DNA from: Alphaproteobacteria bacterium
Lineage (GTDB): Bacteria; Pseudomonadota; Alphaproteobacteria; Rhodobacterales; Rhodobacteraceae
Assembly: GCA_013151335.1 (NCBI GenBank)
Contig: JAADIJ010000135.1
Location: forward strand, 1-41,841
Direction of reading: 5' to 3'
Length of the DNA: 41,841 nt
A model generated the notes under the pieces. It was not told where the DNA came from, made no database searches, and saw nothing but the letters and a program-made list of their open reading frames with translations. The position numbers and the translations under genes were made by a program. Of the stretch, positions 31,598-41,609 are shown piece by piece; position 1 is the stretch's first letter; each line of letters begins with the position of its first letter.

Positions 31598-33274
31598 TCA
31601 GTTGTGCCCTCGATCCAGTAAACGCTTTGCGATCACGGTTGCTTGTATTTCGGCGGCTCCCTCAAAAATATTCAAAATCCGCGCATCGCACAACACCCGG
31701 CTGATGGGATATTCAAGCGCAAAGCCGTTGCCTCCGTGGATTTGCAGCCCGTTATCTGCCGCCGCCCAAGCCACCCGCGCGCCCAGCAATTTGGCCATTC
31801 CGGCCTCCAGATCGCAGCGCCGCCCCTGATCCTTTTCGCGCGCGGAATGATAACTGAGCTGGCGCGCCACCATGATCTCGACCGCCATCATTGCCAACTT
31901 CGAGCTGACCCGCGCAAACTCGATGATCGGTTTGCCAAATTGTTTGCGCCCTTGCGCGTAGTCCATCGCGATCTCCATCGCCGATTGCGCCACCCCAATT
32001 GCCCTCGCCGCTGTTTGAATACGCGCGCTCTCGAATGTCCGCATTAGCTGCTTAAAGCCTTGCCCCTCGACCCCGCCAAGCAGATTTTGGGCATCGACCT
32101 TGAAGCCATCAAAGGCCAGCTCATACTCCTTCATCCCGCGATACCCCAGCACCTCGATTTCGCCGCCGCTCATACCCTCGGAGGGGAACGGCACCTCATC
32201 TGTTCCGGGTGTTTTCGCTGCCAAAAACATGCTCAATCCGGTGTAATTATCCGTCTCAGGATTTGTGCGCGCAAGCAGCGTCATCATATGCGTGCGCGCC
32301 GCATGAGTGATCCACGTCTTATTGCCGGTCACCACATACCTGTCACCGTCAAGCACCGCCCGTGTTTTTAGCGCCCCGAGATCAGAGCCGGTGTTAGGTT
32401 CCGTAAACACCGCCGTCGGCAAGATCGAGCCGTCGGAGATTTTTGGCAGCCATTGCTGTTTTTGCGCCTCTGTTCCCCCGCCAAGGATCAGTTCGGCCGC
32501 AATTTCAGACCTCGTTCCAAGCGAGCCGACACCTATATAGCCGCGCGACAGTTCCTCTGACACCACGCACATCGCTGCCTTGGGAAAACCAAAGCCGCCG
32601 TATTGTTCGGGGATGGTCAGGCCAAACACGCCAAGAGCCGCCATCGCCTCGATAATTTCAATTGGTATCAGCTGATCGTTAAGATGCCATGAATGGGCAA
32701 AGGGAACGACCTTGTCATTGGCAAAGCGGCGGAACTGGTCGCGCACCATTTCAAGCTCGTCATCAAGCCCGGTTGCACCGAACGTGGCCGCGCCGGAGTG
32801 CTGCTGCATCAACTCGCAAAGCCGCGCGCGCGCGGGTTCACGATTGCCGCGCGCGATCAAAATATCCACCCCGGCGTCGCGCCAATCTTCGCAATCGGAT
32901 GCGTTCAGGCCGATGTCAGACAGCCGCCCGATTTCGCCCTGACTCATGGGAATACCGCCCGCAAGCTGGCTCAGATATTCGCCGAAAGCGATCTGCAAAA
33001 TCAACTGCTCAATCTCGCCGAATTTGTCCTCGTCCATCAGTGCATGCGCCCAGTGATCCATTTGTCGCAAGGCCTCGACATAGGTGGCGATCCACGCGAA
33101 AACATGCGCCGCAAATTGTTCGCTCTCAAACAAATCCGCCTGCACCTGCTCGTCGGTTTCCACCTTCGCGCGCACCGCTGATCGCACCGTCTCCAACAGA
33201 AGGTCGGCACGCTTCACAGACGCTTGAGTCAGGCTCAGCAGATCGCCGATAATCGGGGCTTGTGTTTGGGTCAT
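31598..33274 (-). CDS. mcd: (2S)-methylsuccinyl-CoA dehydrogenase, acyl-CoA dehydrogenase family
   Basis: This 558-residue flavoprotein has the acyl-CoA dehydrogenase core after a long N-terminal extension of about 150 residues (helical, with DHWAHALMDEDKFGEIEQ). The core has FTEPNTGSDL, NKTWITHAARTHMM, YAQGRKQFGKPI, QIHGGNGFALEYPISR and the catalytic glutamate in EGAAEIQ (E538). Its length and extension match methylsuccinyl-CoA dehydrogenase of the ethylmalonyl-CoA pathway, which oxidises methylsuccinyl-CoA to mesaconyl-CoA during C2 assimilation. Partner genes (ccr, ecm, mch) are not in this window. An AGGA-like ribosome site supports the start. Confidence 0.82.
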   Translation of the reverse strand: MTQTQAPIIGDLLSLTQASVKRADLLLETVRSAVRAKVETDEQVQADLFESEQFAAHVFAWIATYVEALRQMDHWAHALMDEDKFGEIEQLILQIAFGEYLSQLAGGIPMSQGEIGRLSDIGLNASDCEDWRDAGVDILIARGNREPARARLCELMQQHSGAATFGATGLDDELEMVRDQFRRFANDKVVPFAHSWHLNDQLIPIEIIEAMAALGVFGLTIPEQYGGFGFPKAAMCVVSEELSRGYIGVGSLGTRSEIAAELILGGGTEAQKQQWLPKISDGSILPTAVFTEPNTGSDLGALKTRAVLDGDRYVVTGNKTWITHAARTHMMTLLARTNPETDNYTGLSMFLAAKTPGTDEVPFPSEGMSGGEIEVLGYRGMKEYELAFDGFKVDAQNLLGGVEGQGFKQLMRTFESARIQTAARAIGVAQSAMEIAMDYAQGRKQFGKPIIEFARVSSKLAMMAVEIMVARQLSYHSAREKDQGRRCDLEAGMAKLLGARVAWAAADNGLQIHGGNGFALEYPISRVLCDARILNIFEGAAEIQATVIAKRLLDRGHN

Positions 33275-33445
33275 ATCTCTGTCCTGTCTCGTCTGAGGAA
33301 TGCGCAGAATCGTCCATAGCGGAGCGTTTCAGAATTCCTAACCAATGCTGCGATGCAGCGCAACAAAAATACCAAAAACATGGTGACGGCGAACGAATAT
33401 GACTGACGGAAATTCTCTTTCCCCTGTATCACGAGCGCGGCACCC

Positions 33446-34216
33446 ATGAGCGGCATGCTCTCGGACATGGCGGTCTGGACGCTTGTCGCGTCGTTGATGA
33501 TAGTGTTTTCGGCGGGGTTCGTAAAAGGAGCGGTAGGGTTCGCGCTGCCCATGATCCTGATCTCGGGTATTGGCAGTTTCATGCCCGCCGAGATCGCCGT
33601 CGCAGCCTTAATTTTGCCAACCGTGACCGCCAACTTGATACAGGCATTTCGCCAAGGATTTGGCCACGCATGGGCCAGTTTCCGTCGCTTTTGGTTGTTC
33701 AATCTGGTGCTGTTTGTGATGATTTTACTGTCGGCACAATTGGTGCGGGTGCTGCCGCAATCGGTGTTGTTTTCGCTGCTTGGAGCGATGATCTCGATAT
33801 TCGCTTCCCTTCAACTTGCCGGATGGAAACCACAAATACGTCAAGGATTTGAACGTATTACAGAAGTATCGGTTGCCATGCTCGCAGGTTTTTTCGGCGG
33901 TCTTACCGGTGTTTGGGGGCCGCCGACGATTTTATATCTGACGGCGCTGAATGTGCCCAAGAAAGAGCATGTCCGCGTTCAAGGCGTGGTTTATCTTCTT
34001 GGCTCGATCCTTCTACTTGGCGCGCACCTGAAATCGGGTGTGTTGAATGCCCAGACCCTGCCGTTCTCGGCTCTGCTGGTGGTGCCGGCGTTGCTTGGTC
34101 AACTGGTCGGCCTCAGCATCCATGACCGTATGAACCAGGTGGTTTTTCGTCGCCTTACGCTGATCGTTCTGGTGGTGGCCGGAGCCAATCTTTTGCGTCG
34201 AGGTTTGTTGGGGTAA
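33446..34216 (+). CDS. TauE/SafE-family membrane permease
   Basis: This 256-residue protein has about eight hydrophobic helices, with two repeat halves typical of TauE/SafE (sulfite/organosulfonate exporter) proteins: FSAGFVKGAVGFALPMILISG at the start of the first, and AGFFGGLTGVWGPPTILYL with the family GG(L/I)xGxxGPP pattern at the start of the second. Substrates in the family range over sulfite, sulfoacetate and other anions; none can be assigned. Three ATGs lie close together (33446, 33455, 33467) with no strong ribosome site, so the exact start is uncertain. It is convergent with pckA. Confidence 0.85.
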   Translation: MSGMLSDMAVWTLVASLMIVFSAGFVKGAVGFALPMILISGIGSFMPAEIAVAALILPTVTANLIQAFRQGFGHAWASFRRFWLFNLVLFVMILLSAQLVRVLPQSVLFSLLGAMISIFASLQLAGWKPQIRQGFERITEVSVAMLAGFFGGLTGVWGPPTILYLTALNVPKKEHVRVQGVVYLLGSILLLGAHLKSGVLNAQTLPFSALLVVPALLGQLVGLSIHDRMNQVVFRRLTLIVLVVAGANLLRRGLLG

Positions 34217-34220
34217 GGCG

Positions 34221-34260
34221 CAAATAAAAAGCGCCCCGCGTGTTTTTACGAGAGGCGCTC
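34221..34260 (-). terminator. Rho-independent terminator after pckA
   Basis: On the minus strand the sequence reads AGCGCC, a loop region, GGCGCT, then TTTTTATTT. The stem arms are at 34254-34259 and 34230-34235, and the T-run at 34229-34222. It lies about 20 bp after the pckA stop. On the plus strand there is no T-run, so it mainly serves pckA. Confidence 0.75.
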
Positions 34261-34281
34261 AATTATTAACAGCGTTAACAC

Positions 34282-35880
34282 TTACCCCAGCGCAATCGCG
34301 CGAACATCGTCGTCGATATAGGCGTCATACTGTGCGAAATTTTCGGCAAACATCGCCACCAGTCGCGCGGCATCCCGATCATAGCTTTCGGGGTTGTCCC
34401 AAGTACGCCGTGGATCAAGCAAAATGTCGGCAACGCCGTCAACTGCCACCGGAACCTCAAAGCCGAAATTCGGGTCGGTGCGGAACTCCGCATCATTAAG
34501 CGATCCATCAAGTGCCGCCCTCAGCAATGCCCGTGTCGCGCGGATCGGCATTCTAGAGCCCGTGCCATACGCGCCCCCGGTCCAGCCGGTATTCACCAGC
34601 CAGCACGTCGCGCCGGATTTGGCGATCCGTTCACGCAGCAAGTTGCCATAAGCCTCGGGTCGGCGTGGCATGAAAGGTGCGCCAAAACAGGTGGAGAATG
34701 TCGGCTGAGGCTCGGTCACGCCCTGCTCGGTTCCCGCCACTTTCGAGGTAAAACCGCTGAGGAAATGATACATCGCCTGCGCAGGTGTAAGCCGCGAAAT
34801 CGGCGGCAGAACCCCGAACGCGTCGCAAGTCAGCATGATGATATTCTTGGGCTGACCACCCAGCGAATTTTCGCTGGCATTGGAGATATAATAGAGCGGA
34901 TAGGCGCAGCGCGTGTTGGCTGTCAGGCTGTCATCCTCGAAATCCAGCTCCTTGGTTTCGGGGTCAAACACCATGTTTTCAACGATGGTGGCGAATTTGC
35001 CGGTGGTGGCGTAAATCTCGGGCTCAGCCTCTGCCGACAAGTTAATGGTCTTGGCGTAACAGCCGCCCTCAAAGTTGAAGGTGCCTTGATCGGACCAGCC
35101 ATGCTCGTCATCGCCGATCAAAACCCGCGATGGATCGGCCGACAAAGTGGTTTTGCCCGTGCCGGAAAGACCAAAGAAAATCGCCGTCTCGTCAGGTGCG
35201 CCCGGCGCGTGATTGGCGGAGCAATGCATCGGCATGATGCCCTTGCCCGGCAGGATGTAGTTCAAGAGCGTGAATACGCCCTTTTTGATCTCGCCCGCAT
35301 AAGCCGTGTTGGCGATCAGGATCACTTTCTTGTCGAAATTAAGCGCAATCACCGTCTCGCTGCGGCAGCCATGACGGGTCGGATCGGCCTTGAATGACGG
35401 GCAAGAGATAATGGTGAATTCAGGTACAAAACTGGCCAGTTCGCCCGCCTCGGGACGGCGCAGCATGTGACGGATAAACAGGCTCTGCCATGCCAACTCG
35501 GTCACCACGCGCACGTCCAGACGATGGGCCGGATCAGCCCCGCCAAACAAATCCTGCACAAAAACTTCTTTGCCTTTGAGATGCTCCAGCATGTCGGCGT
35601 GCAGGTGGTCAAATGCGTCGATCTCCAGCGGCGGATTATTCTCCCACCAGATATGCTCCTCGACCGAAGGTGTTCGCACCACGAACTTGTCCTTGGCAGA
35701 GCGGCCGGTATGCGCGCCGGTCGCCACCAGCAGCGCGCCGCCATTGCCAAGCGTCGCCTCGCCGCGCTTCAGTGCCACCTCGACAAGATTGGTCTCGATG
35801 AGATTATAATGAGTTTCGCCGACGCCAGCGATGCCCGAGTGTTCTAGTGTGCAGTTGGGATTGACCCGTCCGGATGTCAT
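34282..35880 (-). CDS. pckA: ATP-dependent phosphoenolpyruvate carboxykinase
   Basis: This 532-residue enzyme converts oxaloacetate and ATP to phosphoenolpyruvate and CO2, the entry to gluconeogenesis. The kinase-1a P-loop is GLSGTGKT (237-244), followed by the metal-binding DDEHGW motif and [12 protein letters not shown]. Other PckA signatures are [15 protein letters not shown]-like sequence near residue 54-66 and the [14 protein letters not shown] segment near the C-terminus. Length is typical. It is transcribed away from chvI, with a 336-bp shared intergenic region; in alphaproteobacteria this neighbour pair is common and ChvI is known to affect pckA expression. Confidence 0.96.
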   Translation of the reverse strand: MTSGRVNPNCTLEHSGIAGVGETHYNLIETNLVEVALKRGEATLGNGGALLVATGAHTGRSAKDKFVVRTPSVEEHIWWENNPPLEIDAFDHLHADMLEHLKGKEVFVQDLFGGADPAHRLDVRVVTELAWQSLFIRHMLRRPEAGELASFVPEFTIISCPSFKADPTRHGCRSETVIALNFDKKVILIANTAYAGEIKKGVFTLLNYILPGKGIMPMHCSANHAPGAPDETAIFFGLSGTGKTTLSADPSRVLIGDDEHGWSDQGTFNFEGGCYAKTINLSAEAEPEIYATTGKFATIVENMVFDPETKELDFEDDSLTANTRCAYPLYYISNASENSLGGQPKNIIMLTCDAFGVLPPISRLTPAQAMYHFLSGFTSKVAGTEQGVTEPQPTFSTCFGAPFMPRRPEAYGNLLRERIAKSGATCWLVNTGWTGGAYGTGSRMPIRATRALLRAALDGSLNDAEFRTDPNFGFEVPVAVDGVADILLDPRRTWDNPESYDRDAARLVAMFAENFAQYDAYIDDDVRAIALG

Positions 35881-36216
35881 TTTTCAAGCTCCGTAGAGGG
35901 CGAAGTTCAGCCAAAGCCGCCGCCCGTATCATGTTAATCTTTTAGACCAAAGCCACGCAGCCACGCCATAAGCGAAGCCACAGTCTGGCAGCGGCGGCGT
36001 CTGTATACCATGAGATACCGCGAGAAAAAGGGGCGAAAATGTCACCTGTTTGCAAGAATCGTTACCAATTCCGCGACAAATTAGTCATATATTATCTAAA
36101 TGACCATTTGTTTCCAATTGTGAAAGGCCGCACAAGGCAGTTTGCAGTTGATTCTATGGCTCATAAAGCGGAACATGCCGCAAAATAAAAACTGGGCAGT
36201 TAATAAAGGGGGCGAC
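35881..36216. other. Divergent pckA / chvI control region
   Basis: This 336-bp gap holds no gene. For chvI a weak promoter candidate reads TTACCA (36062-36067), 17 bp, TCATAT (36085-36090), inside an AT-rich stretch (about 36060-36120) that differs from the surrounding GC-rich DNA. GTCAT and ATGAC half-sites surround the ATATTATCT core there. No convincing pckA promoter, riboswitch or terminator was seen. AAAGGGGG before the ATG at 36217 is the chvI ribosome site. Confidence 0.45.
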
Positions 36217-36918
36217 ATGTCAACGATCGCTTTGGTTGATGACGACAGGAATATCCTGACTTCGGTTTCCATCACGCTTGAGGCCGAAGGCTATGATGTG
36301 ACCACATATAATGACGGCCAGTCGGCGCTGGATGGGTTTAACCAGAAACTTCCCGATATCGCGGTTCTCGATATCAAGATGCCGCGCATGGATGGCATGG
36401 ATTTGTTGCACCGGATACGGCAAAAATCGGCGATGCCGGTGATCTTTCTGACCTCCAAAGATGACGAGATCGACGAGGTTTTGGGTCTGCGCATGGGGGC
36501 TGACGACTATATCCGCAAGCCGTTCTCGCAGCGCTTGTTGGTCGAGCGTATTCGCGCGCTTTTGCGCCGCCAAGAGGCGATTATCTCGGACGCGGGCGAC
36601 AATCCCGCCGAGAGCAAATTGATAGAGCGCGGCTCTTTGGTCATGGACCCTTTGCGCCATTCGGTGCTGTGGAAAGGCAACAGCGTGAGCCTGACAGTGA
36701 CCGAGTTTTTGCTGCTTCAGGCGCTGGCCACGCGCCCCGGTTTTGTCAAGAGCCGGGATCAGTTGATGGATGTAGCTTACGACGATCAGGTCTATGTGGA
36801 TGATCGTACAATCGATAGTCATATCAAACGGTTACGCAAGAAAATGCGCACCGCTGACGATGATTTCTCGTCGATTGAAACGCTTTACGGTATTGGCTAC
36901 CGCTACACCGAGGCATGA
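36217..36918 (+). CDS. chvI: Two-component response regulator ChvI
   Basis: This 233-residue OmpR-family regulator has a receiver domain with acidic pocket D8-D10, phospho-acceptor D52 ([12 protein letters not shown]), T79 and K101 ([19 protein letters not shown]), then a winged-helix DNA-binding domain with [25 protein letters not shown] and [16 protein letters not shown]. It pairs with the ChvG kinase immediately downstream (ATGA overlap). ChvI regulators control envelope, symbiosis and central-carbon genes in alphaproteobacteria. I use the ATG at 36217 after AAAGGGGGCGAC; the open frame begins 25 codons earlier without such a site. Confidence 0.93.
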   Translation: MSTIALVDDDRNILTSVSITLEAEGYDVTTYNDGQSALDGFNQKLPDIAVLDIKMPRMDGMDLLHRIRQKSAMPVIFLTSKDDEIDEVLGLRMGADDYIRKPFSQRLLVERIRALLRRQEAIISDAGDNPAESKLIERGSLVMDPLRHSVLWKGNSVSLTVTEFLLLQALATRPGFVKSRDQLMDVAYDDQVYVDDRTIDSHIKRLRKKMRTADDDFSSIETLYGIGYRYTEA

Positions 36919-38627
36919 ATGCAGTGTCGGAAATCGACGCATTAAAGGCAGAACAGGCGGACCAGCCAGACATCATTCTTGGTGAGGACTGGGACGAACA
37001 GGCGCGCGATGACATGCCCGCCGCTGCTCCTAAACGTGAACGACGGGGCTGGATATCGCTCAATCGCTCGCCGCTGGCGCGCAAGATCATCACCTTCAAC
37101 CTTTTGGCGCTGGTGGTGCTGGTGGGCGGTGTGCTTTACCTCAACCAGTTCCGCGAGGGTCTGGTGGTTCAGCGCGAGCAAGGGTTGGTAACCCAAGCCA
37201 AACTGATCGCCAAGATTTTCGAGGCAGAGTTGCCGACCAGTGGGCCGGTCGATCTGGCCACAGGCACGGGGGTGTCACCCGAACAGGTGCTCAGCCGCCT
37301 CAGTTTGGGGGCAGGGGTCAAGGTGTTCGTGTTCGATCCGGGCGAGGATGTTATCGCCGCCTCAATCGGAAAATCGACGCCCGACAGTGCCAAAACCCGG
37401 CCCTATGGTACGTTTATTACTGATTTTCTCAACCTGATCTGGGAGAAAATATCGGGGCTGTTTGGCCCCATTTCCACCGATCAGGTGGTCGGCGCACAGG
37501 CGCTGGCGCGTCAATCAGTGCCGTTCGGGCTGGCCGGGATGACCAAAAGCATCAAGCTCAGCGACACCAACGGCAATCTGCTTTTTGCCGTGGCTACGCC
37601 GATCAAGCGCGCCGACAAGGTTCTCGGCGTGTTGGTTCTGACCACCGCCTCGGGCGAGATCAACCAGATCGTGCGCCGCGAACGCGAACAGGTTTTACAG
37701 ATGTTCGTGGTTGCAATTTTGGTCTCGATCGGCTTGTCTTTGGTTCTGGCCAGCACCATCGCCAACCCTTTGCGCGATCTTGCCGCCGCCGCCGAAATGG
37801 GCAAAGCCAGAAACGCACGCCAAATAAGCCCGAACCGCGTGCGTATACCGGATATGACCGGCCGACCGGACGAAATCGGGCGTCTTTCAGGAGCGCTTCG
37901 CAGTATGATAACCGCCCTATATGACCGCATCGAAAGCAATGAGCAGTTCGCTGCCGACGTTGCTCACGAGATCAAAAATCCGCTATCCTCCCTGCGCTCC
38001 GCCGTGGACACGCTGCGGGTCGAAACAGATGACAACAACCGCAACCGCCTGTTGGCGGTGATCGAGCATGACGTGCGGCGGATGGACCGGCTGGTGTCGG
38101 ACATCTCCAACGCGTCGCGGCTTGACAGCGAGCTGGTCAAAGAGGAGATGCGCGGCTTCAACCTGGTGTCGATGCTTGACAATCTGGTCACCTATAATCG
38201 CTTGGAGGCCGAGGAGGCTGGGGTTGAGTTTATCTCCGATCTTCCAGAAAAACCCATTATGATACAAGGGCTTGAAGAGAGATTGGCCCAAGTGTTCGTC
38301 AACCTGATCACCAACGCATTGTCGTTTTGCGAGGATGGCGATGCGGTCAAAATCTGGGCGCGCGAGCGCGATAAACGGGTGCTGATCGTGGTTGAGGACA
38401 CCGGCCCCGGCATCCCCGAAGATGCATTATCCAAGGTGTTCTCGCGCTTTTATTCTGATCGCCCCAACACTGATTTTGGCAATCATTCCGGGCTTGGCCT
38501 CGCCATTTCCCGCCAGATCGTCGAGGCGCATGGCGGGGTAATCTGGGCTGAAAATATCCGCCCGACCGAGGCCGACATCACGTCCGAACCCCGCGGCGCG
38601 CGATTTGTTGTCGGCCTGCCGGTCTGA
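36915..38627 (+). CDS. chvG: Sensor histidine kinase ChvG
   Basis: This 570-residue inner-membrane kinase has a cytoplasmic N-terminal tail (1-57), a first membrane helix (about 58-77), a periplasmic sensor domain (78-258), a second helix (about 260-282), HAMP, and the H-box [13 protein letters not shown] with phospho-acceptor H351. The catalytic domain has the N-box [10 protein letters not shown] and the G-boxes [10 protein letters not shown] and HSGLGLAIS. It phosphorylates ChvI, its upstream neighbour. In alphaproteobacteria ChvG senses acid or envelope stress through a periplasmic inhibitor (ExoR), which is not encoded here. An acidic N-terminal tail of about 40 residues is present. Confidence 0.93.
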   Translation: MNAVSEIDALKAEQADQPDIILGEDWDEQARDDMPAAAPKRERRGWISLNRSPLARKIITFNLLALVVLVGGVLYLNQFREGLVVQREQGLVTQAKLIAKIFEAELPTSGPVDLATGTGVSPEQVLSRLSLGAGVKVFVFDPGEDVIAASIGKSTPDSAKTRPYGTFITDFLNLIWEKISGLFGPISTDQVVGAQALARQSVPFGLAGMTKSIKLSDTNGNLLFAVATPIKRADKVLGVLVLTTASGEINQIVRREREQVLQMFVVAILVSIGLSLVLASTIANPLRDLAAAAEMGKARNARQISPNRVRIPDMTGRPDEIGRLSGALRSMITALYDRIESNEQFAADVAHEIKNPLSSLRSAVDTLRVETDDNNRNRLLAVIEHDVRRMDRLVSDISNASRLDSELVKEEMRGFNLVSMLDNLVTYNRLEAEEAGVEFISDLPEKPIMIQGLEERLAQVFVNLITNALSFCEDGDAVKIWARERDKRVLIVVEDTGPGIPEDALSKVFSRFYSDRPNTDFGNHSGLGLAISRQIVEAHGGVIWAENIRPTEADITSEPRGARFVVGLPV

Positions 38628-38630
38628 AAG

Positions 38631-39059
38631 TTGACCTCCACTGCCTGCGAATTGCGCCACGCCAGTTGCGCGGCAATTGGCCAACGCGCGGTGCTCATTC
38701 TCGGGCGTTCTGGCGCTGGAAAATCCGCCCTCACGCTTGATCTGATGTCGCGCGGGGCCTGTCTTGTTGCTGACGACCAGACCCGGCTCGAGCTGCATAA
38801 TGGTATGCTTCTGGCTTCCGCTCTGAGCGAACTGCAAGGCCGGATCGAGGCGCGCGGCGTTGGTATTCTTACCGCCGATTACGCCGGGCCAACGCCCGTA
38901 ATCTTGGCCGTGGACCTTGACCAACCCGAGCCAGAGCGTTTGCCGCCCCGCCGCAGGCTCACGGTTCTGGGCGTGGAAATTGATTTGATTTTTGGCGCGG
39001 CGCACCCCAATCTCGCCCCCGTTATTCATCAGCGCTTGCGCGGCGAAAGGGTGGCCTGA
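38631..39059 (+). CDS. hprK: HPr kinase/phosphorylase, short alphaproteobacterial form
   Basis: This 142-residue protein contains the HprK P-loop GRSGAGKS (25-32), followed by LVADDQTRLE and the HprK-like segment VEIDLIFGAAHPN. It is about half the length of Firmicutes HprK because it lacks the N-terminal domain, as is usual in alphaproteobacteria. It phosphorylates HPr on serine; HPr is encoded at 40433-40711. The start is a TTG three bases after the chvG stop; no upstream ATG in frame is available. Its stop abuts the next ATG (TGAATG). Confidence 0.9.
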   Translation: MTSTACELRHASCAAIGQRAVLILGRSGAGKSALTLDLMSRGACLVADDQTRLELHNGMLLASALSELQGRIEARGVGILTADYAGPTPVILAVDLDQPEPERLPPRRRLTVLGVEIDLIFGAAHPNLAPVIHQRLRGERVA

Positions 39060-39965
39060 ATGCCCCAATCCTCGACCCCGACCTCAACCCGGCACGCCCC
39101 CTTCAAGGTGGTGCTGATCACCGGCCCGTCGGGCGCTGGCCGCTCGACCTCTATCCACGCGCTGGAGGATTTCGGGTTCGAGGCGATTGACAACTTGCCC
39201 CTGACCTTACTTCCGCGCCTGCTGTCGGGCCCGCCAATGACCCGAAATCTCGCGCTGGGCATTGACGTGCGCAACCGCGATTTCAGCGCCGAAACCGTGA
39301 TCGAGGCGGTGGACATCATCGACAACGAAACCATTTTTGACTGCTCGCTGGTCTATCTGGATTGCGCCACCGAGGTCTTGATCAGGCGCTACTCCGAAAC
39401 CCGCCGCCGCCACCCGCTGGCCCCCGACGAGACCCCGGAGGAGGGCATCCGGCGCGAGCTTGACCTCTTGGGCGGCCTCAAACAGCGCGCCGATCTACTG
39501 ATCGACACCACGGACATGTCCCCCCATGACCTGAAATCCGAGCTGCAAGATTGGTTCGGGGCCAAATCAAGTCAGAAAATGGCCGTCTCTTTGCAGTCGT
39601 TTTCCTATAAACGCGGTATGCCGCGCGGGCTGGATATGGTGCTGGATTGCCGGATGCTGCGCAATCCCCATTGGGACGAGGCCCTGCGCGCGCTTGACGG
39701 TCGCGACAGCCGCGTCGCCGAATATATCGCAGACGACCCGCTTTTTAGCGATTTCTTCAACAAAACCCTCGATTTGGTTGAACTGTTGCTGCCTGCATAT
39801 CGCGCCGAGGGTAAATCCTATTTCACCCTTGCCTTCGGGTGTACCGGAGGGCAACACCGCTCGGTTTTTATGGCCGAGGCACTGGCTAATGCGCTTGCAG
39901 AGCGCGGCTGGCAGGTGTCTATTCGCCACCGAGAGTTAGAGCGTGAACACGAGCGCAAACTTTAG
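39060..39965 (+). CDS. rapZ: RapZ-family nucleotide-binding protein
   Basis: This 301-residue protein has a P-loop [18 protein letters not shown] (21-37) with the NxLP motif (IDNLP), the conserved segments FLDC-like [23 protein letters not shown], and the C-terminal [11 protein letters not shown]. In enterobacteria RapZ is an RNase E adaptor for small RNAs controlling glucosamine-6-phosphate synthesis; in alphaproteobacteria the gene is linked to the PTS-Ntr genes and the role is less clear. It follows hprK without a gap. It ends before a 78-bp spacer ahead of the EIIA gene. Confidence 0.92.
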   Translation: MPQSSTPTSTRHAPFKVVLITGPSGAGRSTSIHALEDFGFEAIDNLPLTLLPRLLSGPPMTRNLALGIDVRNRDFSAETVIEAVDIIDNETIFDCSLVYLDCATEVLIRRYSETRRRHPLAPDETPEEGIRRELDLLGGLKQRADLLIDTTDMSPHDLKSELQDWFGAKSSQKMAVSLQSFSYKRGMPRGLDMVLDCRMLRNPHWDEALRALDGRDSRVAEYIADDPLFSDFFNKTLDLVELLLPAYRAEGKSYFTLAFGCTGGQHRSVFMAEALANALAERGWQVSIRHRELEREHERKL

Positions 39966-40043
39966 CGTAAACAGGCGCGCAAACGTGAGTATCGGGCGCA
40001 GATCACTGCGATATCTCGCAGTTAGACAACAAGGTGGAACCAC

Positions 40044-40436
40044 TTGATAGGGATTGTGATTGTCGCTCATGGGGGCCTCGCGCAGGAGTATCTTGCCGCG
40101 TTGGAGCATGTAGTGGGCAAGCAGTCGGGCGTCATCGCGGTGGCGATTGAGGCCAACCATGATCGCCGCGCCAAACAGACCGAAATCACCTTGGCGGCAC
40201 AGAAAGTCGATCAGGGTGCAGGCGTCGTGCTCGTCACCGATATGTTCGGCGGAACCCCTTCCAATCTCTCGCTTCTGGCCTGTGGATCGGTCGATCACAA
40301 GGTGGTTTACGGCGCCAATCTTCCGCTGTTAATTAAACTGGTGAAATGCCGCAACAAGCCGATGGACATTGCGGTGTCCGCCGCCCTTGAGGCGGGTCGA
40401 AAATACATAGATTGCTGCGAGGGAGCGCCTCAATGA
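40044..40436 (+). CDS. PTS EIIA component, mannose (ManX/EIIA-Man) family
   Basis: This 130-residue PTS protein accepts phosphate on H9 (IVIVAHGGLAQEY) from HPr. VTDMFGGTPSNLS, the hallmark loop of the EIIA-Man family, follows in the middle. No sugar permease (IIC/IID) genes are adjacent, so this is probably the regulatory PTS of alphaproteobacteria rather than a sugar uptake system. The start codon is TTG at 40044 behind AAGGTGG. Its stop overlaps the HPr start (ATGA). Confidence 0.88.
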   Translation: MIGIVIVAHGGLAQEYLAALEHVVGKQSGVIAVAIEANHDRRAKQTEITLAAQKVDQGAGVVLVTDMFGGTPSNLSLLACGSVDHKVVYGANLPLLIKLVKCRNKPMDIAVSAALEAGRKYIDCCEGAPQ

Positions 40437-40711
40437 CCGGGCCGTGCCAACAAGATCTGCCGATCATCAACGAAAAGGGTCTCCACGCCCGCGCCTCGGC
40501 CAAATTCGTTGAAACGGTGGAAAGTTTTGACGCTACGGCCTGGGTCAGCCGCGATGGAATGACCGTGTCAGGTGACTCGATCATGGGCCTGTTGATGCTG
40601 GCGGCCTCCATGGGTACAAGCATTGGTGTGAAGACCGATGGCACCGAGGCGGCGGCCCTTGCAAACGCCCTGAAAGACTTGGTAAACAACTGCTTCGGGG
40701 AAGAAGCCTAA
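40433..40711 (+). CDS. HPr-family phosphocarrier
   Basis: This 92-residue phosphocarrier has the active-site histidine H18 in GLHARASAKF and the serine regulatory site S49 in GDSIMGLLML, the target of HPr kinase, encoded two genes upstream. It transfers phosphate from EI to the EIIA component. Both phosphorylation sites being intact fits a working HprK-HPr-EIIA regulatory circuit. The ATG overlaps the EIIA stop. EI (ptsP) is not in view. Confidence 0.93.
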   Translation: MTGPCQQDLPIINEKGLHARASAKFVETVESFDATAWVSRDGMTVSGDSIMGLLMLAASMGTSIGVKTDGTEAAALANALKDLVNNCFGEEA

Positions 40712-40751
40712 ACTGATCTGCGCCGCGCGCGCATTACGAAGGACAAGTCGT

Positions 40752-41600
40752 TTGCAAGATAATCCCGCCCCGCTCGACGAACAGCCATATGATGGTCGCA
40801 ACCTGTCTTACGCGGGCACGTTCACCAATCCGTTCAAGGCCACTGTTATTCGCGTAATCGAGCTTTTGACTGGCAAATTCCGCTTGCTCAAACTCGTGCG
40901 CGCATTCGAGGCGGCAGGGCAGGTCGACGAGACCCATTTTTGGCAACGCGCCATCGATCTGTTACACATTGATTTGCAAACCCCCGACGATCAGGTCGCC
41001 AATATTCCCAAAGAAGGCCCGCTGGTTATCGTCGCCAACCACCCTCACGGGTTGGTTGATGGCATGATCTTGGCCGAGCTGGTGGGTCGGGTGCGCCAAG
41101 ACTTTAAAATCCTTACCCGCTCGCTTTTGACCAACGTGCCGATCATCCAGTATCACATGCTGCCGGTGGCTTTTCCGCATGAACCAAACGCCCTGAAAAT
41201 GAACATCGCCATGCGTAAACTGGCGATGGAGCATCTGGACGAGGGCGGTGTAATCATCCTGTTTCCGGCGGGCCAAGTCGCTACCACCGCCGGTTGGAGT
41301 GGTCGCGCCCAAGAGGCCGACTGGCTGCCGTTTACCGCCAAAATGATCCTCAAAAGCCGCGCCAAAGTGGTGCCTATCTACTTTCCGGGGCAAAATAGCC
41401 GCTGGTTCCAGATCGCCAATAAAATCTCCATCACCATCCGTCAGGGCTTGTTGCTGCACGAGATTGCCCACTCGATGAACAAGCCGCAAAAGCCGGTGAT
41501 AGGTCCGCTGGTCGATCGCGACGAGATCGACCTGTGGCTGAAAGATCCGCGCGGGTTTATGAACAACCTGCGCGCGAAAACCCTCAGCCTGCGCGAGTAA
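40752..41600 (+). CDS. Lysophospholipid-acyltransferase-like protein
   Basis: This 282-residue protein has the PlsC/LPLAT fold motifs: VIVANHPHGLVDG (N96, H97, D103) as acyltransfer motif, VIILFPAGQVAT (about 167-178) in place of the usual FPEG, and VVPIYFPGQNSRWF. Members use acyl-CoA or acyl-ACP to acylate lyso-lipids or ornithine-lipid precursors at the membrane. The AAGGA site lies about 9 bases before the TTG start; no ATG at that position exists. A 40-bp gap follows HPr, so it may share the operon, with no functional link evident. The family is sometimes labelled hemolysin-like. Confidence 0.82.
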   Translation: MQDNPAPLDEQPYDGRNLSYAGTFTNPFKATVIRVIELLTGKFRLLKLVRAFEAAGQVDETHFWQRAIDLLHIDLQTPDDQVANIPKEGPLVIVANHPHGLVDGMILAELVGRVRQDFKILTRSLLTNVPIIQYHMLPVAFPHEPNALKMNIAMRKLAMEHLDEGGVIILFPAGQVATTAGWSGRAQEADWLPFTAKMILKSRAKVVPIYFPGQNSRWFQIANKISITIRQGLLLHEIAHSMNKPQKPVIGPLVDRDEIDLWLKDPRGFMNNLRAKTLSLRE

Positions 41601-41609
41601 TTTTGCCCT

